DNA from: Costus lasius
Lineage: Eukaryota > Streptophyta > Magnoliopsida > Zingiberales > Costaceae
Assembly: GCA_027563935.2 (NCBI GenBank)
Contig: CM050453.2
Span: 63,472,018 to 63,536,017, forward strand
DNA: 64,000 nt
Direction of reading: 5' to 3'
In this document: in pieces, positions 41,972 to 54,098 of the stretch
Numbering within the stretch: the first letter of the stretch is position 1
Layout of the letters: every line of letters starts with the position of its first letter
Made by a program: the position numbers and the translations under genes
Notes under the pieces: generated by a model
Database searches by the model: none
Seen by the model: only the letters and a program-made list of their open reading frames with translations
Told to the model about the DNA's origin: nothing

Positions 41972-43898
41972 TGATGACACCAAAATTTATAGTAAATTTT
42001 ATACCCTTTGATATATATTTTTGTGTCATATTCATACTCCTTTGCTTATTTTTATGCCTTTTTTATCAAATATTACGGAATCTACACTCTTTTTGGTTTT
42101 CTATGAATTTTAGGTAAAAAGACACAATTTTCAGGCATTTTCAAGCAATTTCAGATGCATGGATGAAATCCCACCATTAAGAGGAGATTACATGTCAAAA
42201 TTAAAGAAAATTGGAGCTCAAACCCAAATTACGGCACTACCGTAATCAAAAATATGGTATCGTGGTTTCACTGCACTTACAGAAGAAACCATGGTACTGC
42301 CGTAATTTTGGAGTGCTGCCATATTTTGGGACGATTTTGATTAGAAAGTTTCACAGAAAATACAACACTGCCGTTATGGAATTCATGGGCCGTACTTCGT
42401 GTCAATTTTTCACCTGAGAGATTTGACAAAAATACAGCACTACCATAATGGATTTCACGGTACTGTAATTCCAGATGATTTCTGTATCGAGAACTTTGCT
42501 GAAATTACGGCACTGTCATAATTAGTTTTACGGCCGTAATTCTAACATGCAAACGCGATTTTCACAGACCTTTTGAAGCCCAATTTTTGCGCGATCGATT
42601 ACGGACAATCCAGGCCATAATTTGAAGATCCGTAAGAAGCAAAAGGGAGCTTTTCGAGAGAAGAAGACACACGACCAAAAAGCCCTAATTTTCATCCACC
42701 ACACAGAGAGAAATTGAGATTCTCACCGTCGCCCTAGGTTTTCCCGCCGGTAAGCATACAGTGCATCTCCGGCCGTGAAATTTGAAGGGAAGCTGTGCCT
42801 AGAGGAGGAGAAGATACTCCAGAAGTTTCAGAGTGAAAGGAGGTCGATCGGAGGAGAAATCGATGAAAGCACGCCGCCAACTACTGCTCATGCGGAAATT
42901 ACGGCTCTAATTTCCATTACAACCGTGCTGTGTTTAGTAATTTCATCCTTCTCTTCGATTTTTGATCCCTCTGAGCCATGGATTATTGTATCCTTTTCAA
43001 AATGCTAGCTTAAACCTTTTTTGGGACATGGGGGTGTAATCCCCCTTGAATTTTAATGACTAGATGATTATTATTTTTGTCATGATAATCTTTGTTATGA
43101 TAATTCTGCTTTTGTGATGATTTGTCTTTAATTCTCCATAGATTTATATTATCATGCATGTTTTACAGTTTTCACAATATGGACTGAAAAGTGATTTGCT
43201 TGAGAACTTGGAACCCTATAATTGAATGCGAGGAATTTACCATAAGAAATTAGGTATGTTCTTATTTCTCAAATTTTAGTAGTATAATTACCATGTTTGA
43301 TAATATTGATCTAGGATTGAGTTATTATGATAAACATGATGATTACTGCGAGAAATCAAATAATTGGTCTATTGGAGAACCCTAAGCAGAACATATGAAA
43401 ACTATTGTACTAAAATATGTTGTTAGAATTCGGATGCACCAAATTGATCCTTGAGCTCTTCGTTGATGATTTATAGTTTTCTTTTGAGATGATTGACTTA
43501 GAATTCGGATGCATGAAAGTGATCCTTGAGTTATTCGCCGATGATTCGCTTATCTTCAGCATTGAATAGATCCTACGCGAAAGTGAGGACCGATTCTTTG
43601 TATAATTATCTACACGAAAGTGAGATAATTCTATTATGAAGTGAATTATATCTTTATCATAATAAGATTTGACTGACGACCTCTTCTGTATATCTAATCA
43701 TTGAAATCAAAGTGGATGAAACCCTAGTCTCAGTTCCTCTCTGATTATCTTTTTTTGTGTGTTTTCGATCATTGCTATGCTATTATTCGGTTGTCTAGAT
43801 AGCAAGAACTCAATTATTTGGTACTTGACAACAAGGTTTTTGTGGTTCGATATCTTTCTTTATTACTTCGAGTATCCGTACACTTGCGGACAATAACA
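41972..43898 (+). mobile_element. Athila LTR shared by elements B and D (1927 bp)
   Basis: It runs from TGATGACACC to CAATAACA. A polypurine-tract region lies upstream, so it is B's 3' LTR. A PBS and gag start lie downstream, so it is also a 5' LTR (element D). It contains divergent CCGTAA palindromes at 42220-42540 and hairpin variants at 43434-43625. Most simply it is a tandem product of LTR recombination. Confidence 0.85.
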
Positions 43899-44220
43899 AG
43901 TTTTTGGCGCCATTGCCGTGGACCTTACTTTTGTTAATATCGAAATAGCTGAAAGTATTGCTAGACTAGGTTTTGTTTATTTCCTATTTATGTTTTGTCT
44001 TGCTATTATTTTTTGTTTACTTGAGTTATTTTACCTATCTGCTTTAGACAGCACAGGAAATTTAGATCTGATGGTAAATCGGAAATCACTTAGGGACTAT
44101 GCAGCCCTAACCCACAGGAGCTACACTTTAGCATCGCCACTCCAGCTATTAAGGCTAATAATTTCGAGATCAATCCAGCTCTTTTCTCTATGATCCAGCA
44201 GAATTAGTTTGGAGTGTCAC
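43899..44220 (+). pseudogene. gag: Athila D primer-binding site and gag start, cut by Athila C
   Basis: The PBS at 43905-43922 has two mismatches. Gag follows with LLELFYLSALDSTGNLDLM and RKSLRDYAA, then the same 1-bp deletion frameshift as B. A TAG at 44205-44207 replaces CAG in B. It stops at GTCAC (44216-44220), the target duplicate of Athila C, and resumes at 57490. Confidence 0.82.
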
Positions 44221-46136
44221 TGATGACACCAAAATATATAGTATATTTTATATCATTTTAGATATCTTTTCATGCTAAATTGAGGATCTTATTACTTGTT
44301 TTCATGCTAAATTCATCGAATATTGCAAAGTCTACTTCTATTTTGGTTTTTCACAATTTTTAGGTAAAAAGGCATCATTTCAAGGAGTTTTCAAGCAAAA
44401 TCAAACACATAGAAGAGTTACCATCATCAAGAGGAGATCACCCAAGAAATTTCATGCAAAATGGCGCAACTCAGCAAATTACGGCAGTGCCGTAACCTAT
44501 TTTACGGTACCATATTTTCATATGCTATCGTAAAATCCGAGCCACTGCCGTATTTTGAGGAGTTTCCGAACATAAGGTTTTTTGGATTTTATGGCAGTAC
44601 CGTAAACCAGATTACGGTACCATATTTCAGAGCGCTTCAGAACAGAAACTTTACTTGATTTTACGGCACCGCCGTAAAGGATTACACGGGCCGTATTTTT
44701 CAGTCACTTCTGAACAGAGAGTTCAGCCGATTTTACGGCAGTACCGTAAACCATATTACGGTGTCGTATTTCCCAGACAACATCAGATCAGAAAACTCGG
44801 CCAATTTTACGGCACTGCCATAATTCTCATTCTAAACGCGACTCCGAGGTTAATCCCGATGCCCGATTCTTGCGGAGATGATTGCGGACGATCCAAGGCT
44901 CGATGTTCAAAGCCTTAAGAAGCAATCGTAGAGTGAAGGAGGAGAGAATTACACACACACCGAAAGCCCCAATTTTCATCGACAATGGAGGAGAAATCAG
45001 GATTCACGCCGCCGCCTAGGGTTCTACCGCCGCGTTAAATCCAGACCACCTCCGGCCGTGATTTTCATACTGAAGCTTCGTCTGAAGGAGGAGAGGACAC
45101 GTCAGAGGTTTCAGATGGAAAGGAGATCAATTAGAAGAGGAATCGAGGAAAGAAGAGGCGCCGACACTGTTCATCGCCTCAAATTGCAAATTATGGCTGT
45201 GTTTTATTTCACAGTCGTGCTGTATTTTCTTAAACGTTTCTTTTTCCTTGATTTTCGATCTTCTGAAACCATGACTTATTGTAATTCCTTCACGATGCTA
45301 GCTTAAACTACTTTTGGACCATGGGGAAGTAATTCCCTTTGATTTTCTTAATGACTAGATTATTTTTACTTTCATCATAATTGTTCTACTTTGATAATTT
45401 TGCCTATGTGTTTATTGCTCTAAGATTCTATTTAGTTTATTTTCGCATCATGATTTAGAGTTCTCGCAATAAGGACCGAAAGGTGACTTGCTTGAGAACT
45501 TGGAACCCTATAACTATATGATAGGAATTTTCGTAGGATTGTTCTTATTATTTAATGTTAGTGATTTGTATTGCCATGATAACAATTACAAACTTAGGAT
45601 TGAGTTATTGTGTCAAACGTGGAGATCTTGCATGAAAGTGAGGATCGGAACGTTGGAGAACCATAGGCAAAACTTGTGTTGAGACTCGGATGCACGACGG
45701 TGATCATTGAGTTTCCACTTGAGACGATCAACTTAGAATTCGGATGCACGAAAGTGATCCTCGAGTTCTTCGATTGATGATTTACCTATCATTAGCTTGG
45801 GATGAATCTTGCGCGAAAGCGAGGATTTATTCTTGCATGGTTATCTGCATGAGAGTGAGATAATCCCTTTTTAGGTAAATTATGTCTTTATCAAAATAAA
45901 ATTTGATTGATGAACATCTTTGTACATCTAGTCATGAAAATCTAAGTGAATGAAACCATAGTCCCAGTTTTCTCTCTTTGATAGTATCTTTCCGTGTGTT
46001 TGCGATCTTTACCTAACTTTCATTCGATTACCTAGATAGTGAAAAAAAATCAATTGATCAGTATTTGACAACATAGGTCTCTGTGGGTTCGATATCTTTT
46101 ATTAGTTCGAGTATCCGTACACTTGTGGACATAACA
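44221..46136 (+). mobile_element. Athila C 5' LTR
   Basis: The LTR is 1916 bp. CCGTAA palindromic repeats lie at about 44478-44830, the GGGAA-GTAA-TTCCC hairpin at 45324-45337, and GAAA-loop hairpins at about 45630-45860. It differs from the 3' LTR by many substitutions and by an internal deletion in the 3' LTR. Confidence 0.9.
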
Positions 46137-46142
46137 AGTTTT

Positions 46143-46160
46143 TGGCGCCGTTGCCGGGGA
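46143..46160 (+). promoter_or_regulatory. Athila C primer-binding site (tRNA-Asp type)
   Basis: TGGCGCCGTTGCCGGGGA is intact, 6 bp after the LTR. Confidence 0.88.
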
Positions 46161-46216
46161 CCTTAGTTTTGTCAATATTGAAAATATTGAGATTATTGCT
46201 AGACTAGGATTAATTC

Positions 46217-47321
46217 ATGTTTTATCAATCTGTTCTTCTCTATTTACCTGAGTTACTTAATCTGTCTACTTTAGACTATACAGGAAATTTAAATCCAATG
46301 GCAGGACAGAGATTACTTAGGGACTATGCTGTCACTAGGCTACGAGAAATACACTCTATCATTATCAAGCCCAGCATTGAAGCCGATAATTTCGAGATTA
46401 ATCCTGCCTTCTTGACCATGATCTAGCAGAATCAATTTGGAGGAGATCCAATTGAAGATCTCTATCAACACTTACATCTTTTTCTTGAATATTATGATAC
46501 CATTAAGATTAGTGGAATTTCTGATGATGCATTAAAACTGAGATTATTTCCTTTTTCTCTTAGGGACCGGGCGAAATCATGGCTACAATCACAACCTACT
46601 AGAACCTTCACAACTTGGAATCAACTTTCAAATTCCTTCTTGACAAAGCACTTCCCTCCAAGCAATACAATTCGACTAAGAAATCAAATTACAAGCTTTC
46701 AACAAAAAGATAGGGTGTCATTCAGTGAGGCATGGGAGAGATTTAATGAATTGCAACGAAAGTGCCCGCACCATAGCCTTGAAAATTGGACTTTACTTCA
46801 TACATTTTATTATGGCTTACTTGATGATACTCGTCTAATTGTTGATACTTCTGTAGGAGGAGCCATTATGAGTAAGACCGTGGAAGATGCTTTTGCACTG
46901 TTTGAAGAAATATCCCTAAACCATAACCAATGGAATCCTGAGGAAAGAATGTTACATGGTCATCATCATGGTAAGAATAAGAATGAGGAATTGCAAACTC
47001 CAACTGAAGAGGTAAATTCTTTTAGTATAGAATCCTGGCTTGACAAGTTTATGACTCATCAAACTCAATTTATGCAAAATCAAAACGAAGTAATTGAAAA
47101 TCTTAAGGGAATGGTTAACCAAATTGCTTCTCAAGTAGAATCTTTAACTGCTCACGAGAACTTCATAGAAAATCAGATGCCTAATGAACATTGCAATGTT
47201 GTTGTCACTAGAAGTGGAAAGAAGCTAGGAGAACTTAACAGGAAGGTTGAACTTAAAGAAAAAGAGTCTTATTGTGATCATGATGAAGAATTAGAAATAG
47301 AAAAATCCTCTAAACGTGAAC
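46217..47321 (+). pseudogene. gag: Athila C gag, first part
   Basis: Gag starts MFYQSVLLYLPELLNLS. Its single visible stop is the TAG at 46424-46426, where A and B have CAG. From 46427 to 47321 the frame is open and covers the gag domain (LFPFSLRDRAKSWLQ, TKHFPPSNT, FSEAWERFNELQRKCP). It is interrupted at 47321 by a solo LTR. The frame would continue in phase at 50248 if the insertion and one TSD copy were absent, so the insertion was not accompanied by a frameshift. Confidence 0.87.
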
Positions 47322-50242
47322 TGTAAGATCCAAGGATCTTAAGTCCTGGTAAGCATTATTTTGATTTAAATAAAATTATTGATTGTGATATTTTCTATGT
47401 ATTGGTTGTTAATAGTTAATTAATCAGAGATTTGTGGTTGATAAAGTATAGTTAATTAACTAGAGATTTTTGGTTATTAATTTATTGTAAATTAATTAGA
47501 AATTATTTGTTTGATTATTGGCTGTTAATTTATGATAAATTATTATTGGTTGTTCATGTTAAATTAATTAGGATTTATGGGTTGTAAATTATTGGTTAAT
47601 TAAATCCTTAATGGATTTCGTTTAAGTGAATGGTTAATGGTTAAGTTAATTAAATTAATTGGTTAATTATGAGATATTGGGTTATTGGGTTTAAAATTTG
47701 AAATTATGAGTTAAATGGGTTAAGCCTATTTGAATTAATTGGTTAATGGGTTTAAAATTTAAAAACCCAAAGTTTAAGTGGTAATATCGGCTAGGGTGGG
47801 ATTATTGGCGATTTTGGAGTCTTGAGAAAATTAAGGTGGCGGCTTGAAAGAACTTGGCGACTCTTGGAAAGCTTGGAGGCGATTTTTGGTGTTCCTTCTT
47901 CATATTCTTCCCCTTAGCGAATTTTCCTTGAGGTGAAACTTTCTTGGCGATTTCTGGGAGGCCTTTGGGTGACTTCAAAGGCTTTGGACGATTTTGTTGT
48001 GGAGTTTCATCTTGTTGTTCACGGTTTAAGAGGTGAGTGGGGTGTCTTAATTCCTTCCATATGTGTCCTATTCGAACTCTATCAAATAGTTGTGGTAAAT
48101 AATAAATTTGATTGCATAAAAAAAAAATTACTATGTGTAAAACCGAAACCTTGATGTTTCTTCATGAGAAAAACCGAAAATTTCAAGGATGTATATATCT
48201 TGTGAAAAATCGAAAATTGCAAGAAAATTATGATGATTGTTATGAAAACCGAATTTTGGTATTAACTATGAGAACCGAAATAATCTTGAAAATTTGTTGT
48301 AAAAACCGAATTAATCTTGAGGATTGTTTAACCGAAATTTGTATGATATTTAGGGATTTTTTGGTAACACTAAATCATGGAATTTTGAGTATGAAAATTC
48401 TTGTTAACTAGGTATTTTATAGGGAATTTTGGTAACATAAAATCAAGGATTTTTATAGCATGTATGAAAACCGAAACCTTGATAATTGTAGTTAAACCGA
48501 AATCTTTATAATTGTAGTTAACATGTTTACTTGTGGTAATTTGTGGTAATTTGTAAAGTAATTTATAAGAATACATGTTTTATATTTTATGTTGATTTTA
48601 TGATTGCTTGTTTTAATTTTATGTTTCTTTATGGGTGTAGCATGTATTCTTGTTTGAGAAAAATTGGGTGATAACATAGTAAGATTACACTGAACTAATC
48701 AGCATGAAATATAAGGACTACACTATATGATCTTCATTATGTGATTATGTGATTTTTGATCATTATGTGATTATGTGATTTCGGATATTATGTGGTTATG
48801 TGATGGTTAGGACTAAGGCTAGGTGTAACTATGAACTCAAGGGGATAGTCCTTATGTGATATGTTAAGGGTTTGAATTTCAGCCCTGTTATGTGATATGT
48901 TAAGGGTTTGAATTTCAGCCCTGTATTGTGATATGTGAGGGGGTTGATGTTCAGCCTGCCTATTATGATTATTGTGATGGGGGTTGATGTTCAGCCTGCC
49001 CGATATGATTTTTGTGATGACTATCCTAGAGTCTAGTTGACACTTAGGAGTCCACCTTTGTGAAATATGAAATAAGATATGTCTGTTGTCCAGTAGGAAC
49101 CTTTTGGGAGAACGGGTTTTGACCCAAAGTGCCATGTCTTGGTCGGACAGGGGCCACCTCTTGATGTCATTACTCTTTTATGTGTTGGGAATGATATAAG
49201 ACCCAAAGTGCCATGTCTTGATCAGACAGGGGCCACCTCTTGATGTCATCATTCTCGTTTTGTGTTATGGCGTGATAGACCAACGTGCCACGTCGTGACC
49301 TGGCGGGGGCCACCTCTTGATTCTATTCACTGTCCATGTTTGTGTTGCATGTGATTTGCAGCTCCCAGTGCTTTGGCCAAGCCGGGTTAGACCATATTGG
49401 TCACTACTGAATATGCTGGACAACTAGGTTAAATATGTGTTGGTATGTTTAGTTGGGTTAGAATATGTGTGTTCGGTTGGTTTAGAGTATAACTCTAGAA
49501 CCTGAGGTTATTATATGTTAGTGTGTACATTTGACTGCTTATATGACTTTTGCATTGAATTGTTGTTATATGTTGACATGATATCCTGTTAAAGATTTTT
49601 AAAAATAATTTGCCTATATTTTTGAGTGTATGTTCTGGATGGTCAATTAGACTATCCACTCACTGGGCTGTGTAGCTCACCCCTCACTATTTTCAGGTGT
49701 AGAGCAGGGGCGCAGTTAGCATTATATGGATGCTGTGAATTATGCTTAATGAATTTATGATGCCGGTTGTGGCCTTAATGTGTTTATGCTTATGATGCCG
49801 GTTGTGGCTAAACCCTATGAGTTATATGAACTTTGTGAGTCATGTGAATTGTGTGAATTTGTGTTGCCAGACTGTGGCAGTTAAATGATTTTGATTTTTG
49901 TGTCACCGCGGGCTTCAGCCTGGTTTCGGTGTTTGGTATGAATTTGTAAAAATCGATTTTGTGATTTTGTTTTGATTTCGGCTTGATGTGTATTCTGTGT
50001 AATCGGTTTTGATATACCCTGTAACTTGCATATGTCTAGTGCAAGTATTGCGTGGTGGCAGGTACCCTTACGTGATTTATGAGTTTTGTGTTTTGTGGAT
50101 AGTTTATGAATTTTGAAAATTTTCAGATCGTGTTTTTCTTGAACTCGGTTTTACCTAGCATATGATCGATCTTATATGAGACATCCTGGTTCTTTTATGA
50201 ATTGTATAGCTTGATTTGGGGTTAAGAATGTGGGATGTTACA
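47322..50242 (+). mobile_element. Solo LTR, 2921 bp, Tekay/Del-like
   Basis: It runs from TGTAAGATCC to GGGATGTTACA, with TGAAC duplicated at 47317-47321 and 50243-50247. There is no internal domain. The length and a block reading CACTCACTGGGCTGTGTAGC followed by TCACCCCTC and TTTCAGGTG resemble LTRs of Tekay/Del chromoviruses. Internal tandem repeats lie at 48853-49010 (36-bp units) and 49121-49330 (about 79-bp units), with many AACCGAAA motifs at 48138-48505. The orientation is inferred. Confidence 0.78.
48138..49330 (+). repeat. Clustered tandem repeats inside the solo LTR
   Basis: About nine AACCGAAA-type motifs lie in 48138-48505. Two 36-bp units start at 48853 and 48889 (TTAAGGGTTTGAATTTCAGC core), followed by two diverged GGGTTGATGTTCAGCC units. 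Three units of about 79 bp begin near 49121, 49200 and 49277 (GGGGCCACCTCTTGAT core). Confidence 0.75.
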
Positions 50243-51620
50243 TGAACAAACCCTACCTAGTTTAACACCTCAAAAGGATGATGAACCAAAAGTGGATGTG
50301 CCATGCAAAGAAGATAATTCTAAATCTGATTTGCCTCCACCCTATAGACCACCAATACCTTTTCCTCAAAGGTTAGTACACGAAAAACTAGACAAACAAT
50401 TTGAGAAATTTCTAGATATTTTAAAAAATCTTTACATTAACATTCCATTTACTGAAGCTTTATTGCAAATGCCTACATATGCTAAATTTTTAAAAGAAAT
50501 TCTGTCTAATAAGAGGAAAATAGAAGACTTTGGTACTATGGCTTTAACTGATGAATGTAGTGCTATTATTCAAAACAAGTTGCCACCTAAGTTGAAGGAT
50601 CCAGGTAGTTTCTCTATCCCTTGTTTTATTAGTAGTATGGCTTTTGACCGAGTCTTATGTGATTTCAGAGCTAGTGTGAGTCTAATACCATTATCTATTT
50701 CCAGGAGGCTGGACATGGGAGAGCTTAAACCAACTTCAATATCTATGCAGCTCGCTGATCGTTCAGTTAAATATCCTGTGGGGATTCTAGAAGATGTGCC
50801 TGTTCAAATAGGCAAGTATTTCATCCCAGCAGATTTTGTAGTTCTTGAGATGGAAGAAGATGCAAAAATCCCCATAATACTTGGTAGACCATTTTTAGCC
50901 ACAGCAGGTGCACTCATTGATATAAAAAATGGTAAGCTTTCACTTAACATTGGGGGTGAAAAGATCGAATATGATTTGCATGAAGCCATGAAAAATCCTT
51001 CAAATTTTGAATATTGTTATAGTGTACATGATAGGGATGACATTATTTATGATCTTAATGATTTATTTGCTGAAACCCCTGAATATAATTCTGATTTTAT
51101 TCGTAAAGAAGGAACCAATTCTAAAAGTAATGAATTTCTAGATTGCAATACTTGTGATGAAAAAGAACAAACTCCAAAAATAGAGCTCAAAGCTTTACCT
51201 AATAACCTTCGTTATGAGTTTCTTGGTCCTAATTCTATTTATCCTGTTATAGTTGATGCACAGCTTGGAAAAAGGAAAACGGAGTTGCTTCTCAAGGAAT
51301 TAAGGATTCATAAAGAGGTAATTGGGTATTCTATTGATGACCTGAAAGGAATTAATCCTTCTTTTTGTATGCACAGGATCTTGATGGATGAAGAGCACAA
51401 GCCACATGCAGATTTCCAAAGAAGGTTGAACCCCTCCATGAAAGAAGTTGTAAAAAAGGAAGTTCTGAAATTACTTGATGCAGGTATTATCTATCCTATC
51501 TCTGATAGCAAATGGGTAAGTCCTGTACATTGTGTTCCTAAGAAAGGAGGGATAACTGTCATGAAAAACAAAGATAATGAACTAATTCCTATTAGAACAG
51601 TTACTAGTTGGCGAATGTGA
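50243..51620 (+). pseudogene. pol: Athila C gag end, protease and RT N-terminus
   Basis: The frame is open for more than 450 codons after the solo LTR. Protease retains most of its block, but CDFRASVSLIPLS carries F-R in place of L-G next to the catalytic Asp, which should damage the active site. [16 protein letters not shown] follows. The RT start has KEVVKKEVLKLLDAGIIYPISDSKWVSPVHCVPKKGG. The TGA at 51618-51620 replaces the Cys codon of WRMCIDY. Confidence 0.85.
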
Positions 51621-52757
51621 ATAGATTATAGAAAACTGAATGCTGCCACTAGAAAAGACCACTTCCCTTTACCCTTTATTGATCAGATGGTTGAATGATT
51701 AGCAAACCACTCTCATTTTTGTTTTTTAGATGGATATTCCAGTTTTTTTCAAATTCCTATACATCCTGATGATGAAGATAAAACCACTTTCACATACCCA
51801 TATGGAACTTTTGCATACAGGAGAATGCCCTTTGGTTTATGTAATGCGCCTGCTACATTTCAAAGATGCATGATGGCTATTTTTTCTGATTTTATTGAAG
51901 ATTTTATGGATGTCTTTATGGATGATTTTTCTGTATATGACTCTTATTTTGATGTGTGTTTAGCTAATTTATCTTAGGTATTGCAGAGATGTGAGGAAAC
52001 TAACCTTGTGCTTAATTGGGAAAAATGTCATTTCATGGTTAAGCAAGGTATAGTTTTGGGACACTTAATCTTAGAGAGATGAATTGGAGTTGACAAGGCA
52101 AAAATTGAGGTGATAGAGAAATTGGAACCACCCACAACTGTGAAGGAGATCCGAAGTTTCCTAGGACATGCAGGATTCTACCGACGATTCATCAAGGATT
52201 TCTCTAAACTTGCTAGACCTCTTACAAATTTACTTTGTAAAGATGTAAAATTTTCTTTTGATGAAAGTTGTTTATCTGCTTTTCAGGAATTGAAGAAGGC
52301 TTTGGTCTCAGCACCTATCATTCAGCCCCCAGATTGGGATTTACCTTTTGAACTCATGTGCGATGCTAGTGATTATGCAATTAGAGCAGTTTTAGGGCAA
52401 AGGAAGGATAAAAAGCCATATGTTATCCATTATGTTAGCAGGACCTTGGATGAAACACAAAGGAATTACATTACCACTGAAAAGGAACTTTTGGTTATTG
52501 TATTTACTTTTGACAAATTTAGATCATACTTGATTAACTCCAAAGTGGTAGTATACACAGACCATGCAGCTGTGAAATACTTAATGCAGAAAAAAGACAG
52601 CAAACCACGATTGCTCAGATGGATATTACTTTTACAAGAATTTGATTTGGAAATTAAAGATAAAAAGGGATCAGAGAACTTTGTTGCATATCATCTTTCA
52701 AGGATAATGGTGGATACTGAAAAGCACGATGAAATCAATTATTCCTTCCCCGAATAA
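51621..52757 (+). pseudogene. pol: Athila C reverse transcriptase and RNase H
   Basis: RT palm and fingers are readable in the same frame with stops: TGA near 51697, TAG near 51977 and TGA near 52080. FMDDFSVY survives near 51920. From 52110 the thumb and RNase H are open ([52 protein letters not shown]). It ends at a TAA replacing a Glu codon in the conserved PEEQ. It is non-functional. Confidence 0.85.
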
Positions 52758-54098
52758 CAGCTCTTAACCATTGAACAGATCAGAGCCCCCTGGTATGCTG
52801 ACATAGTGAATTACCTTGTTGCTAATGTTTTTCCTCCTGATTTGAACTACCAAAAAAGGAAGAAATTCTTGGCTGAGGCAAAATACTATTTTTAGGATGA
52901 GCCTTATGTGTTTAGAAGATGTACAGACGGTGTTTATAGACGATGTGTGCCTGAAGAAGAGATCAAAGATATATTATGCCAATGTCATGGATCCTCTTAT
53001 GGCGGTCATGCTAGTACTGAAATACTGTCTATAAAGTGTTACAATCAGGATTTTATTGGCCCACCATTTTCAAGGATGCTAGAAACTTTGTGTTATCTTG
53101 TGATAGATGTCAAAGAATGGGGAACATCAGCAGAAGACACGAGATGCCACTGTGCAACATTCTTGAAGTTGAAATATTTGATGTTTGCGCGATAGACTTT
53201 ATGGGACCTTTCCCATCTTCAGGAGGTAACAAGTACATTCTGGTAGTAGTTGACTATGTTTCAAAATGGGTTGAAGCTCTTGCCTCACCTACCAATGATT
53301 CAAGAGTTGTTGCTAAATTTTTCAAAAAGATCATATTTCCACGGTATGAGACCCCGCAGGTAGTAATCAGTGATGGAGGCTCGCATTTCATAGAACACAA
53401 ATTTCCAGCCTTACTTTGAAAATATGGGGTGAATCATAGAGTGACAACGCCTTATCATCCTCAAACAAGTGGACAAGTGGAGATATCAAACAGAGAAATC
53501 AAAGGAATTTCAGAGAAGATAGTGTCACGCACTAGGAAAGATTGGGCATTCAAACTTGATGATGCCTTGTGGGCATACCGGACTGCTTTCAAAACACCAA
53601 TAGGAATGTCTCCATATCAATTGATTTATGAAAAATCATGTCATTTGCCTATAGAACTTGAGCATAAAGCATACTGGGCAATCAAGATGCTGAATTTCGA
53701 CTTGAAGAGTGCGGGAGAAAAACGGAGATTACAATTAAATGAGCTAGATGAAATTAGACTCTATGTATGAGAATGCAAAAATTTACAAGGAGAGGACAAA
53801 AAGATGGCACGATCGACATATTTTCAGGAGAGATTTCCAACCAGGTGACTTTATTCTTTTATTCAATTCTAAATTGAGACTTTTTCCTAGAAAACTTAAA
53901 TCTCAATGGTCTGGAACTTTTCAGGTGAAGAAAATTTATCCCTACGGAGCTGTGGACATATGGAGTAAAGATACAGGAGAATTTAAAGTTAATGGACAAA
54001 GATTGGAACACTATTATCAAGAAGAACTGATTGAAGAAAAGGAGACGTTTTACCTCGACGAACCAAGATCAAATCTGAGTGCAGAACGGTCAAGCTAA
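52758..54098 (+). pseudogene. pol: Athila C integrase
   Basis: The zinc module ([17 protein letters not shown]), core Asp (AIDFMGP), Asp 53372 (ISDGGS) and Glu 53480 (GQVEISNRE) have DD35E spacing. The C-terminal domain ends at 54098 ([10 protein letters not shown]). Damage includes TAG for Trp near 52894, a frameshift near 53025, TGA for Arg at 53417-53419, and a frameshift near 53760. The catalytic residues are all present but split across frames. Confidence 0.85.

Noticed and set aside
48112..48411. 99-codon ORF in the solo LTR
   Set aside because: It is made from AACCGAAA-type repeats and carries no domain.
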